From Pelagimonas sp050633425 (GTDB lineage Bacteria; Pseudomonadota; Alphaproteobacteria; Rhodobacterales; Rhodobacteraceae), in contig NZ_JBOEGM010000012.1 in assembly GCF_050633425.1 (NCBI RefSeq), positions 248,001 to 312,000 on the forward strand: a stretch of 64,000 nucleotides of DNA, given 5' to 3'. Both the position numbers and the translations under genes were made by a program. Each line of letters opens with the position of its first letter. Position 1 is the first letter of the stretch. The notes beneath the pieces were generated by a model. That model made no database searches. It saw only the letters and a list, made by a program, of their open reading frames with translations, and was not told where the DNA came from. Below are positions 27,523 through 36,659 of this stretch, piece by piece.

Positions 27523-28557
27523 TTATCCGTAAATCGCGCGGGCCTGTCTAAAAGACAAAAGACGCCGCGTCTTTTCATCCCAAAGGTGCAACCGGGCTGA
27601 TGCAAAGCTTTCCCGGATAGTCATCCGGTTTGAGCTCGCCAGCTCAGCATGATCACGGAGCACTTCTGGCAGACGGTAAAACGGGATCCGGCTATAAAGA
27701 TGATGTACATGGTGAATACCGATATTGGCGCTCAGCCACTGCAGCACCGACGGCAAAACATAGTAAGAACTGCCATGCAAAGCTGCATCGTGTAACTGCC
27801 AGTCTTCGTCCGCATCCCAATGGGCGTTTTCGAACTGATGCTGCACGTAGAACAACCACATCCCTGCTGTCGCGGCCATCAAAGTAGATGGTACGAAAAT
27901 AATGAGAATGGGCGCCCAGCCGCCGGCCCAGTACATCACTGCCAGCGCAACAATCAGCGCTAGGTTGGTCAACATCGCGCTGATCCAATATTTCCCCATA
28001 TTCATCAAGCCAAGCGGCAGGCGGTTTTGGAGAAAAAACAAATAGCTTGGGCCGAAGCCAAACAGGACGACAGGGTGCCGGTACAGACGGTACGATAGAC
28101 GGCCAAACCAGCTTTCGGCTTGGTATTCAGCGACGGTCATCGTGTGAATGTCACCTATACCGCGACGACCAAGATTGCCCGCCGAACTGTGGTGGATCGA
28201 GTGCGTCCTGCGCCAAACGTCATAGGGGGTCAACGTCAAGACCCCAAGAACCCGGCCCAGCCAATCATTGGCGTGCCTGTTCGAAAAGAATGATCCGTGG
28301 CCACAATCATGTTGGATTGTGAACAATCGAACAAGAAAAACACCAGCAACCAAGGCCAGCACAAATGACACCCAATAGCTGATATCAAGTGCCCACCACG
28401 CCAAAGCCCAAAGAGCAATGTAAGGCAAGGCTGTCGCAGCCACCTCAAACCAGCTTTGCTGCCAGTTTGGGTCGCGATACCGCGAGAGTAGTTTCACCCA
28501 ATCACGTGGGTCACGAGGTTCGGACTGCTCCGCCGAAGGATCTGATTGTCGGTCCAT
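27523..28557 (-). CDS. Membrane fatty acid desaturase
   Basis: The 344-residue integral membrane di-iron protein introduces double bonds into acyl chains. The three histidine boxes are present: HDCGHGSFF, HSIHHSSAG and HHVHHLYSRIP. Four or more hydrophobic segments flank them (IALWALAWWALDISYWVSF and others). It resembles the omega-type/DesA-like family of Roseobacters. It starts at ATG 28557 and stands alone, upstream of the pssA 3' end. The substrate lipid and bond position cannot be read from the sequence. Confidence 0.9.
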   Translation of the reverse strand: MDRQSDPSAEQSEPRDPRDWVKLLSRYRDPNWQQSWFEVAATALPYIALWALAWWALDISYWVSFVLALVAGVFLVRLFTIQHDCGHGSFFSNRHANDWLGRVLGVLTLTPYDVWRRTHSIHHSSAGNLGRRGIGDIHTMTVAEYQAESWFGRLSYRLYRHPVVLFGFGPSYLFFLQNRLPLGLMNMGKYWISAMLTNLALIVALAVMYWAGGWAPILIIFVPSTLMAATAGMWLFYVQHQFENAHWDADEDWQLHDAALHGSSYYVLPSVLQWLSANIGIHHVHHLYSRIPFYRLPEVLRDHAELASSNRMTIRESFASARLHLWDEKTRRLLSFRQARAIYG

Positions 28558-28728
28558 GCGCCTGTACTGTTGTCGTAGGTTTCAGCCTAGATACCGGATT
28601 GCAGAAGTATCGCAACGTCAATATCGTCTCAGGCGGATTATGATTGGGTTAATCACACCTAAAAAGCGGGAATTTGCCGTAAATCGTCCCCCGGCGGCAT
28701 TGGGAAACACCTCGAATGAGGCGCGGCT

Positions 28729-29466
28729 CTAAGTTTTGCGTTCGACGAACCAAGCCCAAACGACCGTCGCAACATATGCGAGACACAACGTCATCAACGT
28801 CAGCCATGCGTAAGTCAACAGCGCCGCGAACACGATTGAAAGCCCGAAAAAGAAGTATTTCAGGCTGCTGCGCGATATTTTGGTCGCTTTAAAAGACCAG
28901 GTTGGAATTTGGCTAACCATCAATAGCCCCACAAGAATGATGTACAAACACAGTACCAACCCGGGCAGGCCGCCATCTTGTGGGAATGCAAACGACCAGT
29001 AAAGAGGCATCATCACCAAATAGGCCCCTGCTGGTGAGGGAACCCCCTCAAAAAACGCGCTGGAGCCTTCGTTTTCAGGCGATTTGTTGCTGACATTGAA
29101 GCGAGCCAGCCGCAGCACACAACACATGGCAAAAACCAAAGCGGCAAACCACCCGATTCCGCGCACATCCTGCAGAGCCCAAAAATACAATATTAGCGGT
29201 GGAGCAACACCGAAATTAAGGAAATCCGCCAGGGAGTCCAGCTCCGCGCCCATTTCGCTGTCGCTTCCCAATGCCCGCGCCAAGCGTCCGTCCAGCCCGT
29301 CCAAGACCCCGGCAACCAGAATCAGCTGAACAGCCAGCAAGTAGTTGTCCTGCGCCGCCATTCGGATCGCGGTCAGACCCGCACAAATTGCAGCAATCGT
29401 CAGCGCGTTGGGCAACAGCTGAATCAGCGAAAATTCGCGTTCTGGTTTTTCATTGGGCCGTGTCAT
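28729..29466 (-). CDS. pssA: CDP-diacylglycerol-serine O-phosphatidyltransferase
   Basis: The 245-residue membrane enzyme makes phosphatidylserine from CDP-diacylglycerol and serine. The CDP-alcohol phosphotransferase motif is seen as LDGLDGRLARALGSDSEMGAE followed by LDSLADFLNFG (D-G...AR...G...D...D). About six to eight membrane helices follow. I give ATG 29466 (MTRPNEKPE); a TTG at 29487 overlapping the psd stop as TTGA is also possible. It lies directly downstream of psd, whose product decarboxylates the phosphatidylserine it makes. Confidence 0.95.
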   Translation of the reverse strand: MTRPNEKPEREFSLIQLLPNALTIAAICAGLTAIRMAAQDNYLLAVQLILVAGVLDGLDGRLARALGSDSEMGAELDSLADFLNFGVAPPLILYFWALQDVRGIGWFAALVFAMCCVLRLARFNVSNKSPENEGSSAFFEGVPSPAGAYLVMMPLYWSFAFPQDGGLPGLVLCLYIILVGLLMVSQIPTWSFKATKISRSSLKYFFFGLSIVFAALLTYAWLTLMTLCLAYVATVVWAWFVERKT

Positions 29467-29483
29467 GCGTGACTTGACCAGCC

Positions 29484-30152
29484 TCAAGCCTGTGCCGTCA
29501 AGTCGGCAAGAACGGTTTCACCAGCAATCATAGTCTGGCCAAGTTGCACCATCGGGTCGACACCGTCAGGCAAATATACGTCCAAACGTGAGCCAAAGCG
29601 GATCAGACCAAAACGCTCACCTGTCCGCAACTTGGCACCAGGCTCGACAAAGCAAACGATCCGACGCGCCACCAACCCTGCGATTTGCACAACGGCCAAA
29701 TCTCGACCATCGGCCATTTCGATGCGCAGGCTGTTGCGCTCATTGTCTTTGCTGGCTTTGTCCAAAGAAGCGTTGAAAAACTTGCCAGGGCGGTAGGCTA
29801 CCGCTTTGACCTCGCCTGCAATTGGAGCCCGATTCACGTGGCAATTGAACACGCTCATAAACACGCTCACACGGGTCAGGGGCGCATCGGCCATACCCAA
29901 TTCAGCAGGCGGCACCGCTTTTTCAATGAGCGAAACAATTCCATCGGCGGGGCTAATGACCAAGCCTTCTTTTTGAGGCGTTACACGCACCGGGTCGCGG
30001 AAAAAATAATAACACCAGATGGTCAATCCGATGCCAATCCAGCCGAGCGGCTCCCAAATGAGTGACAGCACAAAGGTGATCGCCGCAAAAATAGCGACAA
30101 ATTTTATGCCTTCGGGATGCATCGGCTTAATAAAGGTATCGCGCATACGCAT
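29484..30152 (-). CDS. psd: Phosphatidylserine decarboxylase proenzyme (short form)
   Basis: The roughly 222-residue enzyme converts phosphatidylserine to phosphatidylethanolamine at the inner membrane. It belongs to the short Psd class: membrane segments lie near the N-terminus (FVAIFAAITFVLSLIWEPLG), SPADGIVSLIE and FMSVFNCHVNRAPI are conserved, and RFGSRLDVYLP contains the Gly-Ser self-cleavage site that yields the pyruvoyl group. The ATG at 30152 has AGGAG about ten bases upstream; a GTG at 30161 is too close to it. It is in an operon with pssA. Confidence 0.95.
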   Translation of the reverse strand: MRMRDTFIKPMHPEGIKFVAIFAAITFVLSLIWEPLGWIGIGLTIWCYYFFRDPVRVTPQKEGLVISPADGIVSLIEKAVPPAELGMADAPLTRVSVFMSVFNCHVNRAPIAGEVKAVAYRPGKFFNASLDKASKDNERNSLRIEMADGRDLAVVQIAGLVARRIVCFVEPGAKLRTGERFGLIRFGSRLDVYLPDGVDPMVQLGQTMIAGETVLADLTAQA

Positions 30153-30325
30153 GGCAGTCACTCTCCTGTGTGCTGGGTTCGTTGTGTCTTAAGTGCTTGG
30201 GCCCTGAACGCAAGGGGGCAGAGCGTCCCGATCTGTCGTTTCATGCCATCTTGCGCAATATTCGAAATCAGTTGTCAATAAATTTGCGTCATAACCCACG
30301 TTGATCAAAAACGACGAGGGGCAGA

Positions 30326-31087
30326 ATGCACCGCTATATTTCGGCATTTTGGATTTTTGTGCTGTCCGGATTTGTGATGTCCGGCATTGGTTCGGCATCT
30401 TGGGCTGAGCAATTGCCAATGGCAGACCGCGCCAGCGTCTTTGGCAAACGGCAGCCGCTCTTTGCGACATCCGGTACCGCAGTCGCAGCACCGCACAATC
30501 GTAGCAGCTTATTCGCAGGCCAATCAGCCGGAAGCCTTTTGGCCCCTTACCCAGCCCGAGCCAAGCAAAAACCCACGTCTGCAAGGTTCAGCCTTGGGAT
30601 GACATCGAACAGCCCATTGGCTCGAATCCGACATTTGATTGCCTCGGCCGAAGCCGGGAAAATGGGATACGACGCGGTTCAACATGCGGCAAAGCGTAAA
30701 CCAAAAAAGCGCCCAACAGATATGACCGTTCAAGAGATTTACACTTGGATTGCCAATACGCCAGGCCAACAACACGCCATTGGTCGCTATCAGTTTATTC
30801 CCGCGACCTTACGCAGATTGGTCAAGAAACGGGGGGTGAGTCGCCACGCGGTTTTTGACAGGAAACTACAAGACGAATTGGCGGACGAGCTCTTGGCCGA
30901 AGCAGGCGTTCACAAAATGATGTCTGGAAATCTGACTCGCCGACAGTTTATGCATAATCTGGCCAAAATCTGGGCAGGTCTCCCAACATCATCGGGCGAA
31001 TCCTATTACAAAGGCGTCGCAGGCAATAAAGCCACCATGAGTTGGGCGCATTTTGACAGCGAGATGCGGCGAATTTTTCCCAGCTAA
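30326..31087 (+). CDS. Exported muramidase-like protein, lambda-R (GH104) type
   Basis: The 253-residue protein has a signal peptide (up to about residue 27, ASWAEQ) and an unconserved linker to about residue 95. The remainder resembles the phage lambda R transglycosylase: SAEAGKMGYDAV with the probable catalytic Glu109, QQHAIGRYQFIP, and NLAKIWAGLPTSSG. GH104 enzymes cleave the glycan chains of murein. There are no phage genes around, so it looks domesticated. The start has GAGGGGC upstream. Likely role is cell-wall remodelling. Confidence 0.72.
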   Translation: MHRYISAFWIFVLSGFVMSGIGSASWAEQLPMADRASVFGKRQPLFATSGTAVAAPHNRSSLFAGQSAGSLLAPYPARAKQKPTSARFSLGMTSNSPLARIRHLIASAEAGKMGYDAVQHAAKRKPKKRPTDMTVQEIYTWIANTPGQQHAIGRYQFIPATLRRLVKKRGVSRHAVFDRKLQDELADELLAEAGVHKMMSGNLTRRQFMHNLAKIWAGLPTSSGESYYKGVAGNKATMSWAHFDSEMRRIFPS

Positions 31088-31241
31088 GCAGCAGAACACC
31101 AGCGACCACTTCAAAGGCGGCAATATTCCTGTTTGAGGTCCTTCAACGCCAAGAAAACGGGGGGCCACCCACCGGGACCGCCAAACCGTTTACCCTGACG
31201 ATCAAATCCGCTAGGCCTGCCACAATCAAAGGGCAGCGATC

Positions 31242-32786
31242 ATGAAACCAATCAAACTGATTTCCGGCGTGATGACCGTCGGCTTTTGGACACTTATGAG
31301 CCGCGTTTTGGGGTTCGCGCGCGAAATCATGATTTTGAGCCTGATTGGCCCCGGCCCCGTGATGGATGCCTTTGTTGCAGCCTTTCGACTTCCGAATATG
31401 TTCCGACGCTTCTTTGCCGAAGGCGCATTTAACGCCGCCTTTGTGCCGATGTTTTCCAAGAAATACGAAGCCGACGAAGATCCCTTGGGCTTTGCGCGCA
31501 ACGCGCTGAGCGGTCTGGCTTTCGTCTTGCTGATCCTGACCGGCATTGCGATGGTCTTCATGCCTGCGCTGGTTTACGCCACCGCGGGAGGATTGGCCGA
31601 AGACGGGCGGTTTGATCTGACCGTCGGATTTGGCCGCGTTGTTTTTCCCTACATCTTCTTTATTTCATTGGCAGCACTATTGTCCGGTGCCTTGAACGCC
31701 ACTGGCCGTTTTGCCGCCGCAGCGGCCGCACCGGTCCTGCTCAATATCTTCTCGATTCTGGCCATGGCCACCGCCCATATTATCGGCGGCAATGTCATTA
31801 TGTGGCTGGTCTGGACGGTCCCTTTTGCGGGTATTGCACAGCTTTCCTTGGTTTGGGTGGCGGCGGACCGTGCTGGGATCAAGCTCCGCCCCTCACGTCC
31901 CCGCTGGTCATCTGATATGAAAATGCTGGTTGTGACCGCTGTTCCTGCTGCCCTTGCGGGTGGCGTCATGCAGATCAACCTTTTGGTCGGGCAATGGGTC
32001 GCGTCCAGCTTTGATAATGCAATTTCATGGCTTTATTCTGCTGATCGCCTGTACCAGTTGCCTCTCGGTGTTGTCGGTATTGCGGTTGGAATTGTCCTAC
32101 TTCCTGACCTGTCGCGCCGCCTTAAAGCCCAAGACGAAACCGGCGGACGCGAAGCATTTTCGCGGGCGGGTGAGTTGTCTTTGGCCCTGACGGTCCCGTC
32201 TGCCGTGGCCTTGATGGTCATCCCTCTGCCATTGGTTTCGGTTCTCTTTGAACGCGGGGCCACGTCCCGGTTGGACAGCGAAGCCATTGCCTTGGCCGTC
32301 GCTATTTACGGGCTTGGTTTGCCAAGTTTCGTACTCCAGAAAGTATTGCAGCCAGTTTATTTCGCCCGCCACGATACCAAAACGCCATTCCGTTACGCGG
32401 CTTGGGCCATGGTGATCAACGCAGTTTTGGCCTTTGGCCTCGCTCCGGTCATCGGATGGATTGCGCCTGCCATTGCGACCACCACAGCAGGATGGGTTAT
32501 GGTCGGAATGCTGGCTTACGGCACCCGGCGCATGGGCCCGGTCGCCAGCTTTGACAGCCGTTTCTACGCGCGTATCTGGCGAATTTGCCTCGCTTCGGCA
32601 GTGATGGGGGCCGTACTCTGGACCAGCCACAGCATGCTCGCAACTTGGCTCTATTCCGACTACATCCGCTATCTCGCCCTGTTGGCACTCATTTGCATCG
32701 GTGCCGTAAGCTACGGCGTGTCTGGGCAAATGCTCGGGGCTTTTCGCGTGGCTGAGTTGCGCGGCATCGTCAAACGCCGCAAGTAA
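31242..32786 (+). CDS. murJ: Lipid II flippase MurJ
   Basis: The 514-residue polytopic membrane protein flips the peptidoglycan precursor lipid II across the inner membrane. It begins MKPIKLISGVMTVGFWTLMS and has the conserved SRVLGFAREIMI, AFRLPNMFRRFFAEGAFNAAFVP and WLYSADRLYQLPLGVVGIAVG segments of the MviN family. Fourteen hydrophobic helices are expected from the pattern. Its 3' end is 4 bases from the convergent rhomboid gene. Confidence 0.98.
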   Translation: MKPIKLISGVMTVGFWTLMSRVLGFAREIMILSLIGPGPVMDAFVAAFRLPNMFRRFFAEGAFNAAFVPMFSKKYEADEDPLGFARNALSGLAFVLLILTGIAMVFMPALVYATAGGLAEDGRFDLTVGFGRVVFPYIFFISLAALLSGALNATGRFAAAAAAPVLLNIFSILAMATAHIIGGNVIMWLVWTVPFAGIAQLSLVWVAADRAGIKLRPSRPRWSSDMKMLVVTAVPAALAGGVMQINLLVGQWVASSFDNAISWLYSADRLYQLPLGVVGIAVGIVLLPDLSRRLKAQDETGGREAFSRAGELSLALTVPSAVALMVIPLPLVSVLFERGATSRLDSEAIALAVAIYGLGLPSFVLQKVLQPVYFARHDTKTPFRYAAWAMVINAVLAFGLAPVIGWIAPAIATTTAGWVMVGMLAYGTRRMGPVASFDSRFYARIWRICLASAVMGAVLWTSHSMLATWLYSDYIRYLALLALICIGAVSYGVSGQMLGAFRVAELRGIVKRRK

Positions 32787-32790
32787 CCGA

Positions 32791-33477
32791 TCAATTCCTA
32801 CGCACGAGATCCAGGAACCGAGACCAGCCGCCGGGAACCAAAAGGACCGTAATGGCGAAACCAGCTGCGAATCCAGCAAGTTCGGCAACCCATGAGTTGT
32901 CCCCGCCCAATAAGAGTGCGAACAGAAATTGCACCACCAAAAGCATGCCGATCAAGCGAAAGGCTGTAATTTGCGGTGCTCCCAGCGCGCCCAGCTTGGC
33001 CCACATAAAGTAGGTGAAGCCGCCAATAAGCCCGTATGCTGGTGGATAGGCTCCGATCAAAATACGCGGATCATCCAGAGCGACCCCATAGGCCAGCGCC
33101 CCGACGATTGACGTGCCAAAATAGATCACCACAAATTTCCAAGCGCCCAAAGCTTCGGCCACGATTTTGCCCATCGCCAACAGGATCACCATCGCAAATA
33201 TGCCGTGGGTGAAATTGGCATGGACAAAGACGTAGGCGACAAATCGGATCACATGTTCGACTGGCCATTCACCCGTGGCTATCATCCATTCGAAAACTTT
33301 GTCCGAGAACCCAAACCGCTCCCATCCTTCGATTCGCCAGCCAACGGCAGACCGCCCACCGACTAGTCCGCGCTCGGCCAGGTTAAAGACCAATTCGACA
33401 CCGGCCATGACCAGAAAAAGGGCCACCACCACCGGCGGCATCGGGTTCACGGGGCGTTCATTATGTGGGTGCGTCAT
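32791..33477 (-). CDS. Rhomboid-family protein lacking catalytic residues
   Basis: The 228-residue membrane protein has the rhomboid topology of six hydrophobic helices, with VHANFTHGIFAMV (residues 85-97) matching the HxxxN helix and IGAYPPAYGLIGGF (141-154) matching the GxSG helix. The catalytic Ser is Tyr144, the His of the last helix is Glu199 (WVAELAGFAAGF), and the Asn is Ala95. It is therefore probably a pseudoprotease that binds or traffics membrane proteins. It is convergent with murJ and divergent from trpS. Confidence 0.8.
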   Translation of the reverse strand: MTHPHNERPVNPMPPVVVALFLVMAGVELVFNLAERGLVGGRSAVGWRIEGWERFGFSDKVFEWMIATGEWPVEHVIRFVAYVFVHANFTHGIFAMVILLAMGKIVAEALGAWKFVVIYFGTSIVGALAYGVALDDPRILIGAYPPAYGLIGGFTYFMWAKLGALGAPQITAFRLIGMLLVVQFLFALLLGGDNSWVAELAGFAAGFAITVLLVPGGWSRFLDLVRRN

Positions 33478-33551
33478 TTCTGCTCTTTCTTGACGGGGCG
33501 TCGCACCATGGGTAAGCCAGCCGAGTTCATTATTCCAGACGGAGAAATCTC

Positions 33552-34583
33552 ATGTCCGAGGGCGTCCAAACCCCTCCCGCTTTCACCAAACGCGTCTTTT
33601 CCGGAATTCAGCCTTCCGGTGGATTAACGCTTGGCAATTATCTCGGTGCGCTCAAGCGTTTTGCTGAGGTACAAGAACAAGATTACGAAACCGTTTTTTG
33701 CATGGTCGATCTGCATGCGATTACTGTCTGGCAAGACCCCGACAAGCTGGCCCATGCCACGCGTGAGCTATGCGCCGGTTTCATCGCTTCGGGTGTTGAC
33801 CCCAAAAAGTCGGTCTTGTTCAATCAATCCCAAGTGGCCGAACACGCCCAATTGGCATGGATTTTCAACACCGTAGCGCGTATGGGCTGGATGCAGCGCA
33901 TGACGCAGTGGAAAGACAAAGCCGGTAAAAACACGCAAAACGCGTCTTTGGGCCTGTTCGCGTATCCGGCACTGATGGCGGCGGATATCTTGCTGTATCA
34001 TGCAACGCATGTGCCGGTCGGTGACGACCAGAAACAGCATGTCGAACTAACCCGCGACATCGCGGCGAAATTCAACCATGACTATAAGGTCGACTTCTTT
34101 CCGATCACAGAGCCTGTGATCGAGGGCGCCGCAACGCGGGTTATGTCTTTGCGTGATGGGTCGAAAAAGATGTCGAAATCCGACCCCTCGGATATGAGCC
34201 GCATCAATATGACCGACGATGCCGACGCAATTGCATCCAAAATTCGCAAGGCCCGTACCGACCCCGAAGGCTTGCCTTCGGAAGCGGAAGGTTTGAAGGA
34301 TCGCCCAGAGGCACGTAATCTGGTCAACATCTATGCGGCATTGGCCAATCAGTCGGTTGACCAGGTGCTTGCCGATGTTGGCGGCAAACAGTTTTCGGAG
34401 TTCAAACCGATGCTGAGCGAATTGGCCGTGGCCAAGTTGTCGCCGATCTCGACCGAAATGGCGCGCTTGATGCGGGACCCGGCCGAAATTGATGCGATTT
34501 TGCGCGACGGTGCTGACCAAGCCCGTGCAATTGCTGCACCGGTTTTGGAGCGGACATACGAAATCGTTGGCATGGTTCGCTAA
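33552..34583 (+). CDS. trpS: Tryptophanyl-tRNA synthetase
   Basis: The 343-residue class I synthetase charges tRNA-Trp. It has the N-terminal FSGIQPSGGLTLGNYLGAL, with GNYLG as the HIGH equivalent, and the KMSKSD signature late in the catalytic domain. Length and motifs are those of bacterial TrpS. GGAGAA precedes the ATG. A strong terminator hairpin follows the stop codon. Confidence 0.98.
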   Translation: MSEGVQTPPAFTKRVFSGIQPSGGLTLGNYLGALKRFAEVQEQDYETVFCMVDLHAITVWQDPDKLAHATRELCAGFIASGVDPKKSVLFNQSQVAEHAQLAWIFNTVARMGWMQRMTQWKDKAGKNTQNASLGLFAYPALMAADILLYHATHVPVGDDQKQHVELTRDIAAKFNHDYKVDFFPITEPVIEGAATRVMSLRDGSKKMSKSDPSDMSRINMTDDADAIASKIRKARTDPEGLPSEAEGLKDRPEARNLVNIYAALANQSVDQVLADVGGKQFSEFKPMLSELAVAKLSPISTEMARLMRDPAEIDAILRDGADQARAIAAPVLERTYEIVGMVR

Positions 34584-34590
34584 CCAAATA

Positions 34591-34635
34591 AACGCGCCAT
34601 TGGTTATTAAGGTCCATAACCAGTGGCGCGTTTTG
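34591..34635 (+). terminator. trpS terminator
   Basis: AACGCGCCATTGGTTAT (34591-34607) pairs with ATAACCAGTGGCGCGTT (34616-34632) apart from one G-T mismatch, and a TTTT run follows. It lies between the convergent trpS and a minus-strand gene. Confidence 0.92.
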
Positions 34636-34654
34636 CAGTGTCTAGGCTTGTGAC

Positions 34655-35299
34655 TTATTTGCCAGCCGGGTCTGCACGTCCGGCAACAAGGCGCGCTGAC
34701 AATCTCAAGGCGTGGCTTGGGTCTTGGGCAACCACCGGCATCACAGGATCATAGGCCGCCCGGATAATCGCCCCGATTTCAGGGTGCAAAACCACCTGAT
34801 TGTTTTCGAGTTTGGCCAAAGGCGAGCGATTGGCAAAAGCCGTCTCGGACCACAACAAGAAGACTTGTGCGACTTGCGACAGCGCCAAATCTTCCGCCGC
34901 CTGTTCCGCCAAAGCTTGGTCCATGCGCAAGAAAACAAAGGCCGCCTGAATGGCCCCCGTATCGTCAAACCGAAACACTCGGTATTGATTGGCCCCCGTC
35001 TCACTCAGCCGTTTGACCATTGGTTCCAGCCCGTCGATCAACCGACCAAGATCCGGAACGCCCAGCAATTCATCCCACTCACGCAAAAAGAACATCATGA
35101 CGTTTGAGCCAAGCTCAGGGTCCGTTTCGGCCATCTGGTGACCGGACAGCACACATAGGGCCTCAAAAGCCCCCTTAACGATGCTGAGGGAGTCATCTTC
35201 AACGCCAAAAACGATCGGCACAATCGGCCTTCCCCAGCGCGCGCAGAGGTAGGAACCATCGTTGCGAGTGAACAGCGTTTCTATGTCTTGCGGTGTCAT
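34655..35299 (-). CDS. Hypothetical protein, 214 residues
   Basis: I do not recognise the family. The sequence is globular and soluble, with no signal peptide or membrane segment, and appears to be a conserved Rhodobacteraceae protein. Visible segments include TRNDGSYLCARWGRPIVPIV near the N-terminus and EIGAIIRAAYDPVMP near the C-terminus. The ATG at 35299 overlaps the mazG-like stop (TGATG) and has AGGAG five bases upstream, so it is translated with that gene. Its position in the ruv-mazG operon hints at nucleotide or DNA maintenance, but no function can be stated. Confidence 0.75.
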   Translation of the reverse strand: MTPQDIETLFTRNDGSYLCARWGRPIVPIVFGVEDDSLSIVKGAFEALCVLSGHQMAETDPELGSNVMMFFLREWDELLGVPDLGRLIDGLEPMVKRLSETGANQYRVFRFDDTGAIQAAFVFLRMDQALAEQAAEDLALSQVAQVFLLWSETAFANRSPLAKLENNQVVLHPEIGAIIRAAYDPVMPVVAQDPSHALRLSARLVAGRADPAGK

Positions 35300-35616
35300 C
35301 ACGTCTCCTGCGGCAGATACCTGCCCCATTTGGTCATCAAAGCGTTGGCCGGGTTTACCCCTTCTCGGGCGGCCAAGACCAGCAGGAATCCGAACACATC
35401 GGCAATCTCGTTGGCCAAATCGTCATGCGTCCCGCTGCCCCGGCTTTCACCATGATATTGCAACCACGCGCCCATAAGTTCACCCATTTCCTCGCTCAGC
35501 TTCATCACTGCAAATCTGGCGTCATTAGGGGTTTCGAACCGCTGCGCATAAATATCAGAGATTTTAACTGACATCACAGTCAAGTCAGCCAAGCTTGGTT
35601 CCGGCGCGATGTTCAT
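35299..35616 (-). CDS. MazG-like nucleotide pyrophosphohydrolase
   Basis: The 105-residue all-helical protein belongs to the MazG/all-alpha NTP pyrophosphatase group. KLSEEMGELMGAW and LANEIADVFGFLL give the ExxE...ExxD metal-binding pattern. Such enzymes hydrolyse aberrant NTPs to monophosphates. Its ATG overlaps the ruvB stop (ATGA) and its stop touches the next gene. A phosphoribosyl-ATP pyrophosphohydrolase (HisE) role is less likely because no his genes are present. Confidence 0.8.
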   Translation of the reverse strand: MNIAPEPSLADLTVMSVKISDIYAQRFETPNDARFAVMKLSEEMGELMGAWLQYHGESRGSGTHDDLANEIADVFGFLLVLAAREGVNPANALMTKWGRYLPQET

Positions 35617-36641
35617 TTCTCAAACAAATCCGTTTGGCCAGGTGCCTTTGGCGCAGCCATCCCAAGATGCGTCCAAGCCTTTTGCGCCAGCATACGTCCG
35701 CGTGGCGTCCGTTGAATAAGACCCTGCTGCAGCAAATATGGCTCAACGACTTCTTCCAACGCATCACGGCTTTCGCTCAGCGCGGCTGACAGGGTTTCGA
35801 TCCCAACGGGACCACCCGCATAGTTTTCCGCGATCAGCTTCAGATAACGACGATCAGCGCCATCGAGCCCCAGGCTATCAACCCCAAGCCGGGTCAATGA
35901 ACTGTCCGCAAGCGCCTGTGTCACAACACCCCCGCCTTCGACGACGGCAAAATCAACCACCCGGCGCAAGAGCCGCCCGGCGATACGTGGTGTTCCGCGA
36001 GCACGGCGGGCGATTTCAAGCGCGCCATCGCCTTGCATGGTCACTCCAAGCTTGCGGGCATTGCCTGCGACAATCGTCTCTAGCTCGGGAATTTCGTAGA
36101 AATTCAGCCTCGTTGGAATGCCAAACCGGTCGCGCAAGGGCGTTGTTAGCAGGCCCAAACGTGTTGTGGCCCCCACAAGCGTAAAGGGCTGCAATTCGAT
36201 CCGAACCGTCCGCGCTGCAGGGCCTTCACCGATGACAAGATCAAGCTCGTAATCTTCCATCGCGGGGTAAAGCACTTCTTCAACGGCTGCATTAAGACGG
36301 TGGATTTCGTCAATGAACAACACGTCGCGCGGTTCCAAATTGGTCAGGATCGCCGCCAAATCCCCCGCCTTGGCCAAGACGGGGCCAGATGTCATGCGAA
36401 AGCCAACGCCAAGTTCGCGTGCCATAATCTGCGCCAACGTGGTTTTGCCAAGGCCCGGTGGTCCGTGAAACAAGGTGTGGTCCATGGACTCGGCTCTTTG
36501 GCGTGCCGATTGGATGAACACCCGGAGATTTGCCCGCGCGTCGGCCTGCCCGATAAAATCATCAAGCATCTGCGGCCGCAATGCACGGTCACGGTCTTCT
36601 GGTAATTGTTCGGGGCGCAAGGAGGGATCTGGTTCAGTCAT
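35613..36641 (-). CDS. ruvB: Holliday junction branch migration ATPase RuvB
   Basis: The 342-residue AAA+ motor drives branch migration with RuvA. It contains LRPQMLDDFIGQ, Walker A GPPGLGKTT, Walker B FIDEIHRL, and the sensor GATTRLGLLTTPLRDRFG. A C-terminal winged helix follows (YLLQQGLIQRTPRGRM). The length is standard. It lies 18 bases downstream of ruvA. Confidence 0.99.
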   Translation of the reverse strand: MTEPDPSLRPEQLPEDRDRALRPQMLDDFIGQADARANLRVFIQSARQRAESMDHTLFHGPPGLGKTTLAQIMARELGVGFRMTSGPVLAKAGDLAAILTNLEPRDVLFIDEIHRLNAAVEEVLYPAMEDYELDLVIGEGPAARTVRIELQPFTLVGATTRLGLLTTPLRDRFGIPTRLNFYEIPELETIVAGNARKLGVTMQGDGALEIARRARGTPRIAGRLLRRVVDFAVVEGGGVVTQALADSSLTRLGVDSLGLDGADRRYLKLIAENYAGGPVGIETLSAALSESRDALEEVVEPYLLQQGLIQRTPRGRMLAQKAWTHLGMAAPKAPGQTDLFEK

Positions 36642-36659
36642 ATAGAGTCTCTATGCGCC

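Noticed and set aside
30326..31087. The muramidase as evidence of a prophage
   Set aside because: Neighbours are psd and murJ, both housekeeping; it carries a signal peptide and no holin or phage genes are near.
32097..32888. A 263-codon minus-strand frame over murJ
   Set aside because: Antisense shadow of a certain gene.
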